NCBI RefSeq assembly: GCF_001050515.1
Contig: NZ_CAHS01000022.1
Coordinates: 62,001-126,000, forward strand
DNA: 64,000 bases
Origin: Erwinia piriflorinigrans CFBP 5888
Lineage (GTDB): Bacteria > Pseudomonadota > Gammaproteobacteria > Enterobacterales > Enterobacteriaceae
Direction: 5' to 3'
A program made the translations under genes and the position numbers. Positions 1 to 7,829 of the stretch are shown here, piece after piece. Below the pieces are notes generated by a model. It made no database searches. It was not told the DNA's origin and saw nothing but the letters and a program-made list of their open reading frames with translations. Each line of letters opens with the position of its first letter. Position 1 is the first letter of the stretch.

Positions 1-181
1 CGCCATAATCGCGCAGGGCTTTTAACACCATCGGCCCCATAGTGAGATTGGGAACGTAATGATTATCCATCACGTCGAAATGCACGACATCACCGCCTGC
101 AGCCAGCGCCTTAGCAGTATCTTCGCCCAGGCGGGCAAAATCTGCGGAAAGAATTGATGGGGCAATTAAAAACTGTTTCAT
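1..181 (-). CDS. rpe: Ribulose-phosphate 3-epimerase, N-terminal part (runs off the window)
   Basis: Reading leftwards from an ATG at 181 gives [20 protein letters not shown] and continues with a segment ending in [16 protein letters not shown], which is the conserved start of ribulose-5-phosphate 3-epimerase (pentose phosphate pathway, cytosol). The SILSADF and DVMD(N/G)HFVPN segments hold substrate and metal ligands in this TIM-barrel family. About 60 codons are present and the rest lies beyond base 1. It follows dam on the same strand with a gap of about 40 bases, as in the E. coli dam superoperon. Confidence 0.95.
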   Translation of the reverse strand, partial: MKQFLIAPSILSADFARLGEDTAKALAAGGDVVHFDVMDNHYVPNLTMGPMVLKALRDYG

Positions 182-221
182 CCGTTTCTCCCTGTTGTTT
201 ATGCCTGCTGTCAGGCTTTCG

Positions 222-1043
222 TCACCGGCCAGTATACAGCGCCAGCAGTTCATTAACCTTACTACGACTATCACCGCTACGGCTGATCGAACGGCGCACT
301 TTAATTTCTTGCAGCTTCGTCGCCCCCTGATACCACTGACGGGTCAGCGGCGTATCGTGGTTAGAGATCAGCACGGTGATATGATTTTCCTGTGCCAGTC
401 GCACGGCCAGCTCGGCAAGATGCTGTTGCTCGCCCATGCTGAAGCTGTTGGTGTGATAAGCGGTAAAGTTAGCTGTCGCAGACAGCGGCGCGTAAGGGGG
501 ATCGCAATACACCACTGACCCCTGCCGCGCTTTACCTAGCGTAACATCGTAAGATTCACAGACAAAGGTCGCATGTTGTGCGCGCTCAGCAAACCAGTAC
601 AGCTCTGCTTGCGGGAAGTAAGGTTTACGGTAGCGGCCAAAGGGGACGTTAAACTCTCCGCTCAGGTTATAACGACACAAGCCGTTATAACAGTGGCGAT
701 TAAGGTACAAAAACAGCAATGCGCGGCGATAGGCGTCGCGGCACTGGTTAAACTCTTTCCGGTAGACGTAGTAGACGTCGGCATCGTTGCTGTCCGGGGT
801 GAAGAGTGAGCACGCGTCGAGGACAAACTCGTCGGTACGTTCTTTGACGATATTGTAGAGATTAATCAGGTCGCTGTTGATGTCAGCCAGAATGTAACGT
901 GGATATTGCGTATTAAGGAATACCGATCCGGCACCGACAAACGGTTCGATCAGGCAGTCTCCTTCCGGAAGATGGCTTTTAATATCATCAAGTAACGGAT
1001 ATTTACCACCAGCCCATTTCAAAAAAGCGCGATTTTTTTTCAT
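222..1043 (-). CDS. dam: DNA adenine methylase Dam (GATC)
   Basis: A 273-residue D12-class N6-adenine methyltransferase, close to the usual length of about 278. The AdoMet-binding start [12 protein letters not shown] lies at residues 7-18, a second binding segment [10 protein letters not shown] at about 33-42, and the catalytic DPPY motif at 181-184. Dam methylates GATC and in this group guides mismatch repair, SeqA-controlled replication timing and methylation-sensitive transcription. It sits between damX (119 bases upstream) and rpe, the standard arrangement. Length, motifs and context all agree, and nothing is missing. Confidence 0.98.
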   Translation of the reverse strand: MKKNRAFLKWAGGKYPLLDDIKSHLPEGDCLIEPFVGAGSVFLNTQYPRYILADINSDLINLYNIVKERTDEFVLDACSLFTPDSNDADVYYVYRKEFNQCRDAYRRALLFLYLNRHCYNGLCRYNLSGEFNVPFGRYRKPYFPQAELYWFAERAQHATFVCESYDVTLGKARQGSVVYCDPPYAPLSATANFTAYHTNSFSMGEQQHLAELAVRLAQENHITVLISNHDTPLTRQWYQGATKLQEIKVRRSISRSGDSRSKVNELLALYTGR

Positions 1044-1162
1044 GCCGTCGTTAATTACTTACTCATAAGGCTGTGGCTACACCGACAGCATATCTGCGCT
1101 TTAAATGCTGCATGCCACAGGCACACACACTTCAGGAAATGCCGGGTTGCCCCGGCAGAATG

Positions 1163-2143
1163 TTATTTACTCGCTTCGTTTTTGACCTGGCTAAGCGGTT
1201 TTACCCACGGCTTCTGGGCACGTACCTCTGACGGTAGTGTCGCAACAGCTCTTTTAGCGTCAGCGGAGGTCGCATAAGAACCACTTACCAGCACATACCA
1301 CGGCTGGCCATTACGCGTGGTCTTATAAACGTGGAAACTGCCCAGATTTTGCTTTTTGGCCCACGCGTTTAGTGAATCAGCTCGAGATGCGCTGCTTAGC
1401 TGAAGCGTAAAATTACCATCCGGTATGCTGCTGCTATGAGTGGCTGGTGCTGCTTTTTTGCCAGAGGAGACGCTTTTTACTGGCGGCGCAGCAGGCTTGC
1501 TTTCTTTCACCGTCAGTTTATTCGCCGCAGAATGATGCACTGCGGCTGGTTTCTGCTGAGATGACGGCGCAGCGTGTGGGGTTGGTGCGCTAGCGGTAGC
1601 CGAACGAGGCTTTTCGGCACCTGCCGCAACGGTTGCCGCTGTCGTTGGCAGCGAAGTGTTATTGTCCTGTACCGCTGCATCCACCTGACCCTGTTGGGCG
1701 CTCAAGGCGTTATTCAGGTCGCCCTGCAATTCGACACGCTGTTGCCCGGAAGGAGTCTGTACTGGCTGAGCCTGAGTGGGCCTGGAAGAGATCGGTGGAG
1801 GGGTCGCATCCTGCGTTGAACCTGCCGGACTGTTTTCAGCGGATACCGGCTGACCGGACTGCCCACTCATTGATGAGCTACCGGAAAGGTCAATATTTTT
1901 CTCACCGCCACTCCCCGCCGGAGCTTGCACCTGTTGTGCGCCCTGACTGCGGCCTTTATCCGGTGATTTTAGCGCCGATCCAATACCCAGCATTAACAAC
2001 AGCAGCACCAAAATACCAATACCCATCATCATATGTTGACGGGAGACCGGCAATTTTGGGGTATCAGACGCTTTACGTGACCGCGTCGGGCGGCGGTCAC
2101 TGGTGTCAGGTTTCAACTCGTCTTCCGGCTTAAACTCGTCCAT
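1163..2143 (-). CDS. damX: Cell-division SPOR-domain protein DamX (short form)
   Basis: The protein is read from MDEFKPEDELKPD because an AGGAGGT ribosome-binding site lies just before that ATG; an ATG five codons upstream overlaps that site. The product has 326 residues: an acidic cytoplasmic head, one membrane segment at about 38-57, a long periplasmic Gln/Pro/Ala/Ser-rich linker, and a C-terminal SPOR domain from about residue 244 (TLQLSSASRADSLNAWAKK, then NGQPWYVLVSGSY). SPOR domains bind denuded septal glycan strands, and DamX acts at the division ring. It is about 100 residues shorter than the 428-residue E. coli protein; most of the loss is in the cytoplasmic head and the linker. Confidence 0.95.
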   Translation of the reverse strand: MDEFKPEDELKPDTSDRRPTRSRKASDTPKLPVSRQHMMMGIGILVLLLLMLGIGSALKSPDKGRSQGAQQVQAPAGSGGEKNIDLSGSSSMSGQSGQPVSAENSPAGSTQDATPPPISSRPTQAQPVQTPSGQQRVELQGDLNNALSAQQGQVDAAVQDNNTSLPTTAATVAAGAEKPRSATASAPTPHAAPSSQQKPAAVHHSAANKLTVKESKPAAPPVKSVSSGKKAAPATHSSSIPDGNFTLQLSSASRADSLNAWAKKQNLGSFHVYKTTRNGQPWYVLVSGSYATSADAKRAVATLPSEVRAQKPWVKPLSQVKNEASK

Positions 2144-2238
2144 TTGACCTCCTCCCATAGAGCGGCAATGCCGCCACAGTCCTGTGAACGGCGCATATTT
2201 CAGTCATAGCCAGGATGTCTGGCTCAGGTAGGTTAAGG

Positions 2239-3321
2239 CTACTGGCAATCCCGAATGGATGCCAGAACGATATCATGCGCAACGCCTCTGCGCAGTTCAG
2301 CTCTGCCGATTGCCTGCGGAAGCACCAGCCGCAACTCACCAGCCAGTACCTTTTTATCGCGCATCATATGCGGCAAATAATCTTTCGCCGCCATGCTTTC
2401 CGGCCCCTTTACAGGTAAACCGGCACGCTGCAATAGAGAGATAATACGGTCGGTATCTTGAGGACTGAACTGCCCGAGACGTTCGGCGGTTCTCGCTGCC
2501 ATCACCATACCCGCTGCTACCGCTTCGCCATGCAACCAGTTGCCATAGCCCATATGCGCTTCAATCGCATGACCATAAGTATGGCCAAGATTCAGCAATG
2601 CGCGCAGTCCATGTTCGTGCTCATCGGCCGCCACCACTTCAGCTTTCAATTCACAGCAGCGTTTAATGCACCAGGACATCGCCGCACCGTCAAGAGCCAG
2701 TAGCGCATCGAGATTCTGTTCCAGCCAGTTAAAAAACTCACCGTCGAGAATAATGCCGTACTTAATCACTTCCGCCAGCCCGGAGGACAGCTCGCGCGCC
2801 GGCAGGGTCTTCAGGCAATCAAGATCGACCACGACCGCAGCAGGCTGATAGAAAGCACCGATCATATTCTTGCCCAACGGATGATTAACCGCCGTTTTAC
2901 CACCAACACTTGAGTCCACCTGCGACAGCAGTGTCGTTGGCACCTGGATAAAGCGCACGCCTCGCTGATAGCTGGCAGCAGCAAAGCCGGTTAAATCACC
3001 AATGACGCCGCCACCCAGCGCAATGAGGGTGGTATCACGGCCGTGCGGCTTAGCTAACAGTGCCGTAAACACCTGGTCCATGACCGCCAGGGTTTTATAT
3101 TGCTCACCGTCCGGAAGGATAACCTGATCGACGGCGATGCCCGCGCCCTCAAGCCGGGCACGTAATGTATCAAGATAAAGAGGAGCCAGCGTCTGGTTGG
3201 TTACCAGCATAGCCTGTTCGCCCGCTTTAAGCGGCCAAAAAGAAGTCGGATCTGAGAACAACCCGGCGGCGATGGTAATGGGGTAACTGCGTTCCCCAAG
3301 AGTTACGGTAATCCGCTCCAT
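2239..3321 (-). CDS. aroB: 3-dehydroquinate synthase
   Basis: A 360-residue protein with the AroB fold. It converts 3-deoxy-D-arabino-heptulosonate 7-phosphate to 3-dehydroquinate, the second step of the shikimate pathway, using NAD and a divalent metal. Visible signatures are the NAD-binding [19 protein letters not shown], the segment [19 protein letters not shown], and the metal-ligand region [12 protein letters not shown] followed by [10 protein letters not shown]. It follows aroK by about 50 bases on the same strand, with damX downstream, as in the dam superoperon. Confidence 0.98.
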   Translation of the reverse strand: MERITVTLGERSYPITIAAGLFSDPTSFWPLKAGEQAMLVTNQTLAPLYLDTLRARLEGAGIAVDQVILPDGEQYKTLAVMDQVFTALLAKPHGRDTTLIALGGGVIGDLTGFAAASYQRGVRFIQVPTTLLSQVDSSVGGKTAVNHPLGKNMIGAFYQPAAVVVDLDCLKTLPARELSSGLAEVIKYGIILDGEFFNWLEQNLDALLALDGAAMSWCIKRCCELKAEVVAADEHEHGLRALLNLGHTYGHAIEAHMGYGNWLHGEAVAAGMVMAARTAERLGQFSPQDTDRIISLLQRAGLPVKGPESMAAKDYLPHMMRDKKVLAGELRLVLPQAIGRAELRRGVAHDIVLASIRDCQ

Positions 3322-3374
3322 GACGCTGTTTCACCTTTTCTGCTGCGCCCACGGATGGGCGACCGGAGTTTTAA

Positions 3375-3896
3375 TCAGCTCTTTTCCAACATATTGATAA
3401 TCTGATTAGCCACTACCTTCGCACTTTGATCGTCAGTGCGAATGGTGACATCAGCAATCTCGTCATACAGAGGATTGCGTTCATCAGCTAAAGCTTCCAG
3501 TACTTCACGTGGTGGAGATTCCACCTGCAACAGCGGGCGCTTTTTGTCGCGCTGAGTGCGCGCCAGCTGTTTTTCGATAGTCGTTTCAAGATAGACAACT
3601 ACGCCACGAGCGGAGAGACGATTGCGTGTTTCACGCGACTTGACGGAACCGCCACCTGTCGCCAGCACAATGCCCTGCTTTTCAGTGAGTTCATTGATGA
3701 TTTTTTCTTCGCGATCGCGGAAACCTTCTTCGCCTTCGACGTCAAAAACCCAGCCCACATCCGCTCCGGTACGTCGCTCAATTTCTTGATCGGAATCGAA
3801 AAATTCCATATTGAGTTGTTGAGCTAACTGACGCCCAATAGTGCTTTTGCCGGCACCCATAGGCCCAACCAGAAAGATATTGCGTTTCTCTGCCAT
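3375..3896 (-). CDS. aroK: Shikimate kinase I
   Basis: A 173-residue P-loop kinase that phosphorylates shikimate at the 3-hydroxyl. The Walker A motif GPMGAGKST lies at residues 11-19, the shikimate-binding DSD and FR(D/E)RE segments follow, and [10 protein letters not shown] is the conserved glycine-rich substrate loop. Length and sequence match AroK rather than AroL. It heads the aroK-aroB-damX-dam-rpe unit. A 390-base gap upstream separates it from hofQ and probably holds its promoter. Confidence 0.98.
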   Translation of the reverse strand: MAEKRNIFLVGPMGAGKSTIGRQLAQQLNMEFFDSDQEIERRTGADVGWVFDVEGEEGFRDREEKIINELTEKQGIVLATGGGSVKSRETRNRLSARGVVVYLETTIEKQLARTQRDKKRPLLQVESPPREVLEALADERNPLYDEIADVTIRTDDQSAKVVANQIINMLEKS

Positions 3897-4286
3897 TTTT
3901 TCGGTATTACTAAGACAATTCGTTAATGATACCCCGCCTTAAAGCAGACAGGACATGAACTGAAACCTCATGAGCGATAGTGCGAGAATCAGACTGGAAA
4001 TTATCTCAACACTGAAGGTGTTTTGGCAACCGATTAAATTACCTTGCCCATTGCGCACGATGTTTTGGCGCGTTTCAGTCCGCTTCATTTATCAGCCGGA
4101 TGTGGTTGCATCGGCTACGCCGGTTGCGCACGATAAAAAACGGTTAAATAGCATTTGCTGCTGTGGGCACCTGGCCCGTTATTCAAAATCGCTAAACCTT
4201 GTAAGCTAATTCCGCCCTTGCGTCAAACGCAACCGTGACCAATTCGGGAAAAAACTGCAGGATTTAGCGTTTGCCGCCAAATTTTA
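3897..4286. other. Intergenic region aroK-hofQ
   Basis: This 390-base stretch lies upstream of aroK and downstream of hofQ, both on the minus strand. It has no convincing coding sequence; an open frame at 3970-4209 (plus) has neither a good ribosome-binding site nor a recognisable product. It presumably contains the aroK promoter, but no single hexamer pair stood out. Confidence 0.5.
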
Positions 4287-5531
4287 TCAATCACTGCGGA
4301 TCAGGCGCGGCGTGATGAAGATCACCAGTTCACGCCTTTTTTGCTGGCGAACATCATGGCGAAACAGCGCACCCAATAACGGGATATCCCCCAGCCAGGG
4401 GACTTTTGTGCTGCCTGTTTCACTCTGCTGCTGGAATATCCCACCCAACGCCAGCGTCTGACCATCCTTCAAGATCACCTGCGTATTAATCTCCTGCTTA
4501 TCAATAGTCAGTACCTCATTTTCTCCACTCCGCATATTACGTCCTGGGACATTCTGAGAAATGTGCAGTTTCAGTAGGATCCGTCCGTTGGCCTGCACCA
4601 CGGGGGTCACTTCCATTCCCAGCATCGCTTCTTTGAACTCCATCGTGGTAGAACCGCTATTGCCGGTTGATACTTCGTACGGGATTTCAGTGCCTTGCTT
4701 AATACTGGCCGTTTGTTGATGTGACGTGAAAAGCCGTGGGCTGGCGATGATATCGGCCTGGTGTTCACTCTCTAAAGCGCTCAATTCCAGGTCTAACAGG
4801 CGACCGTCCAGTTTTGCCAGGGTAAACCCGGCAACCCCTGCGGGTCGCCCCGCAGCGAGATCCACACGCAGCTGGCTGGCACGCAGCGCATCGGCCACCT
4901 GCGCTTCGCTACTCAACCCCCAGGTCACTCCCATCTCACGAAGGCTCTCTTCACTGATAGTGACAATTTGTGCCGCCAGCTCAATTTGCTCCAACGGCAC
5001 GTCCAGCTGGCGTACCCAGCGTTCAGTTTGCGCCAGCGCTTTCTCGGTATCGCGGAGCAAAAGGCTGTTGGTACGGCTGTCCAGAGTGATACTGCCGCGC
5101 GCCGACATTAATTTTGCACGTTCACTTTGCAAGCTGGTATTTACCGCTGCTGCATCTGCATGTACCAATGTCAGGCTCCGACTCAACAGCGGCAGCATTT
5201 GTTCCTGCGCTTCAAGCCGGGCTGCTACTTTTCGCAGATCCTCCTGTTGCCAGCCTTCGGGAAATACCAATAAAACATTCCCCTGCTGTTCCATACCGAG
5301 CTTGCCAAGTTTGACAACCAGTTGCAGGGCCTGCCGCCAGGGAACATCTTTTAGCCGCAGTGAAAGCGTGCCTTCAACGCCGGGAGCCACCATCAGATTA
5401 AGCTGCTGGTAGTCTGCCAGCGCCTGTAACACCTGGGCCACGGGGGCATCATCAAACGCCAGGGTTAGCGGGGCCTGCGCTGCTGACAAGGGATTAATTA
5501 ACACCATCCACAGACAAATCATCCTGAGCAT
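4287..5531 (-). CDS. hofQ: Outer-membrane secretin HofQ (PilQ-like)
   Basis: A 414-residue secretin of the type IV pilus/type II secretion family, similar to HofQ of E. coli. It has an N-terminal signal peptide (hydrophobic core at about residues 2-20), an N-terminal secretin/TonB short domain (DVPWRQALQLVVKLGKL), N1-type domains, and a C-terminal secretin barrel with ITPRLI near the end. Homologues form the outer-membrane pore through which a competence pilus or DNA passes. Its start overlaps the end of hofP by 38 bases. The gene appears complete. Confidence 0.93.
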   Translation of the reverse strand: MLRMICLWMVLINPLSAAQAPLTLAFDDAPVAQVLQALADYQQLNLMVAPGVEGTLSLRLKDVPWRQALQLVVKLGKLGMEQQGNVLLVFPEGWQQEDLRKVAARLEAQEQMLPLLSRSLTLVHADAAAVNTSLQSERAKLMSARGSITLDSRTNSLLLRDTEKALAQTERWVRQLDVPLEQIELAAQIVTISEESLREMGVTWGLSSEAQVADALRASQLRVDLAAGRPAGVAGFTLAKLDGRLLDLELSALESEHQADIIASPRLFTSHQQTASIKQGTEIPYEVSTGNSGSTTMEFKEAMLGMEVTPVVQANGRILLKLHISQNVPGRNMRSGENEVLTIDKQEINTQVILKDGQTLALGGIFQQQSETGSTKVPWLGDIPLLGALFRHDVRQQKRRELVIFITPRLIRSD

Positions 5532-5859
5532 TGTATCGTCCTTTTAGCGCCAACCGCAGCGGCGGCCGGCAATCCTTAAATGGGATAAGCGTGGCGCTGC
5601 GCGCATCAATACGGGCTATCCGCCATATTGTTCCGGGCAATAGAGAGTCGGTCTTGAGCCGTAACGCAGCCCCCCCGGAGTCAGTGAGCCAGGCATCATA
5701 ATTTCCCGAGCGGCCGATCACGCCCAGGATGCGCCAGCCGCTATCCGTACGGGTGAGAGGCTGACAGTGGCCGGCTGGCGCGGGGAAAAAAGGGTCGCGC
5801 GCACGACTGTGCAACATCATCAGCGTGAGTAGCGCACAGGCGAATTTAGCTTTCATCAA
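5494..5859 (-). CDS. hofP: HofP, PilP-like pilotin/periplasmic assembly protein
   Basis: A 121-residue protein with a short N-terminal hydrophobic segment (FACALLTLMMLHS), then RDPFFPA and a compact region of beta character. RDPF followed by a GWRILGVIG segment fits HofP/PilP, which links the inner-membrane PilNO complex to the PilQ secretin. The family is weakly conserved, so position in the hofMNOPQ run carries much of the call. It overlaps hofO by 14 bases and hofQ by 38. Confidence 0.82.
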   Translation of the reverse strand: MMKAKFACALLTLMMLHSRARDPFFPAPAGHCQPLTRTDSGWRILGVIGRSGNYDAWLTDSGGAALRLKTDSLLPGTIWRIARIDARSATLIPFKDCRPPLRLALKGRYNAQDDLSVDGVN

Positions 5860-6346
5860 TCAGCTCCATCACAAGACGTAGCTGCGCCTCTTCCCGATTA
5901 AGGCTGAACATGGGAAAAGCGGGCACCGGCTGCAACGCAGAGAGATAGTTCAGCAGCCTGGCAAACAGAGGCCATTGCAGGGTGACAGCCAGCTCCCCCC
6001 CCTGTTCGGTCGGGCGCCAGTGCACTAATTCTGCGCCGCTGGTACTTAGCAGCTCAGGCAAAGTGAACTTCATCGCTGCCGCTGGCAACAACAACTGTTG
6101 TAAACAGACCACCTCCCGCTGCGAAACGGTCAGCGACGGTAATCCTGCCAGCGATCGTAGCTGCTGCTGATACTCCAGGATGTGCTGGTGCAGCTGCTGT
6201 TCCTGCTGCTGCTGCTGGCGCTGTGCCGGATATAGCCAGCAGTACCACAAGAGTAGCGTCAGCAGCAGAGTCACCCCGCAGAAGCTGGTCAGACGGAACC
6301 ACCCCGTCTCCAGCTGCAGCCAAACCAACAGCCAGCGATTATTCAT
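5846..6346 (-). CDS. hofO: HofO, PilO-like inner-membrane pilus assembly protein
   Basis: A 166-residue protein with one N-terminal membrane segment (about residues 20-40, LTSFCGVTLLLTLLLWYCWL), then a Gln-rich coiled-coil stretch and a small C-terminal domain. This matches the layout of PilO-type proteins, which pair with PilN in the inner membrane. It overlaps hofN by 8 bases and hofP by 14, so the genes are probably translationally coupled. Confidence 0.82.
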   Translation of the reverse strand: MNNRWLLVWLQLETGWFRLTSFCGVTLLLTLLLWYCWLYPAQRQQQQQEQQLHQHILEYQQQLRSLAGLPSLTVSQREVVCLQQLLLPAAAMKFTLPELLSTSGAELVHWRPTEQGGELAVTLQWPLFARLLNYLSALQPVPAFPMFSLNREEAQLRLVMELIDES

Positions 6347-6887
6347 CGCCCGTGACGCCAGGTACGCCTAACAGGGCTTGCAGTGTGAATGTCATTTCAC
6401 CGCCCTTGACGCGCTCAATCTGCCCCAGCGTGGCCCCCCTGAACAGCGGGTTGGCACTTAGCCCATCGCGTAGCTGGTGTAACGCGCTGATACTGTGAGC
6501 GGCTCCTTGCAATTCCATGCTAAGAGGGGTTTTACGCAAGGTGTACAGCCACACGTCTGGTGGAAAATTACGTCCCAGGGTTCGGGCAAAGCTAAGCCAC
6601 AGATCCCATTGCCGTTGACGGGACTGCTGCTTTTCCCGCTGCCGTTGCAAGCGGGTGGATTGCTGGAGAGCGTCCTGCATCTGTCCGCCCAGAGTGACAG
6701 CGCTTTTTAATGCCGTGTTCCACAGCGTCAATGTCATGGCATTCTGCTGATTAAGCCATCGCTGCCACTGGCCATGGCAAAGTCCGACCATCAGTATGAG
6801 CACCATACCACCCATCACCAGTCGCCAGACACACCAGCGTTTTTGCAGCTCTGCACGCCGCCAGGGCAGCAAATTGACCCACACCAT
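6339..6887 (-). CDS. hofN: HofN, PilN-like inner-membrane pilus assembly protein
   Basis: A 182-residue protein starting MVWVNLLPWRR. The VNLLPWR motif is the PilN signature that docks into the groove of the actin-like PilM (here HofM). One membrane segment follows at about residues 22-40, then a coiled coil (about 60-95) and a C-terminal alpha/beta domain. Its start codon abuts the end of hofM with a 1-base overlap. Confidence 0.88.
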   Translation of the reverse strand: MVWVNLLPWRRAELQKRWCVWRLVMGGMVLILMVGLCHGQWQRWLNQQNAMTLTLWNTALKSAVTLGGQMQDALQQSTRLQRQREKQQSRQRQWDLWLSFARTLGRNFPPDVWLYTLRKTPLSMELQGAAHSISALHQLRDGLSANPLFRGATLGQIERVKGGEMTFTLQALLGVPGVTGDE

Positions 6888-7714
6888 CAGCAGTCCTCCG
6901 GACGCAGCGCCAACCCGGTCGCCAGTGCAAAAGCCCCATCACAGGCCGGTAAAGGTGGCTGATAGCAGCATAAAACGCTCAACGGGGCTAGCGCACGCGT
7001 TCCCGCTGGCGGAGCTTCCGTCAGCGCTGAGCTGTACCAAATGGTGCTGCTATGACTCAAAAACCGCTGTTGCAGCTGGGTGAAACTCTTTGCTTCAGCA
7101 AACGAGCACCAGCCCCAGGACGGGTCGTTTTGCTGCGGCGCATACCATAGCCAGTGATCGCTTAGCCGATGTACCAGGGCGGCAGAGGGATCCAGCGCCA
7201 GTGACCGGGCCAGCGCGTACAATGCTGCCGGGGTTAACTCCAGCACGTCCGGCGTGAGTGACACCTGCTTCAGGCAGCCCAGCCAGCTATTCAAGGCTTC
7301 CTGACGAGCAGCCGTCAGGTAAAGTGAGCCTTCTGCATCACCGCTTTTGCGGTAGTCTAAGGCCAGTTCTTCGGGCGCGATGGGGAAAAATCGGCGAGCG
7401 GCGGCTACAATATAACGACCACGATCCGGTTCACGTAGCGATGCTGGCGGCGAGGCCAGCTGTCGCTGCATCACCAGCTGTGGCGGGAAGCCAACCCGCA
7501 ATGAGATGCGGCTGGGTAATTGCTTACGCCAGCGTTGCAGTAATGGCACGATGGCGTCCGGACGTTGCACCAGGCCATTTCTTAACGTATCTTGCGGCAA
7601 CGTATGCTGCCACCAGTGACGCAGCTGCCAGCCGTTGCGATGGCGCTGGATGCCTAGTGCGCAAAGCTGCCCGTTTTGAATATCCAGCCCGACTTGCCAT
7701 GTCTTAAAAGCCAT
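6887..7714 (-). CDS. hofM: HofM, PilM-like actin-fold protein
   Basis: A 275-residue cytoplasmic protein resembling HofM of E. coli (about 259 residues). The N-terminal WQVGLDIQNGQLCALGIQR is the phosphate-1 strand-turn of an actin/PilM-type ATPase fold. It is the first gene of hofMNOPQ and diverges from mrcA across a 115-base gap. In related bacteria these genes support growth on DNA as a nutrient or natural competence. Whether they work here also depends on pilin and retraction genes outside the window. Confidence 0.87.
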   Translation of the reverse strand: MAFKTWQVGLDIQNGQLCALGIQRHRNGWQLRHWWQHTLPQDTLRNGLVQRPDAIVPLLQRWRKQLPSRISLRVGFPPQLVMQRQLASPPASLREPDRGRYIVAAARRFFPIAPEELALDYRKSGDAEGSLYLTAARQEALNSWLGCLKQVSLTPDVLELTPAALYALARSLALDPSAALVHRLSDHWLWYAPQQNDPSWGWCSFAEAKSFTQLQQRFLSHSSTIWYSSALTEAPPAGTRALAPLSVLCCYQPPLPACDGAFALATGLALRPEDC

Positions 7715-7829
7715 TGACGCGATCTCCTTACCGTCAGTTAAAAGGACATATTCAAGGTACTGGCTTGCCTTTATACTACCGCGCGATTGTTTATAAACCG
7801 CTCAATCGACTTTAAATGGGAAATATCAG

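Noticed and set aside
3970-4209. 79-residue open frame between aroK and hofQ
   Set aside because: No ribosome-binding site and no recognisable sequence; probably chance.
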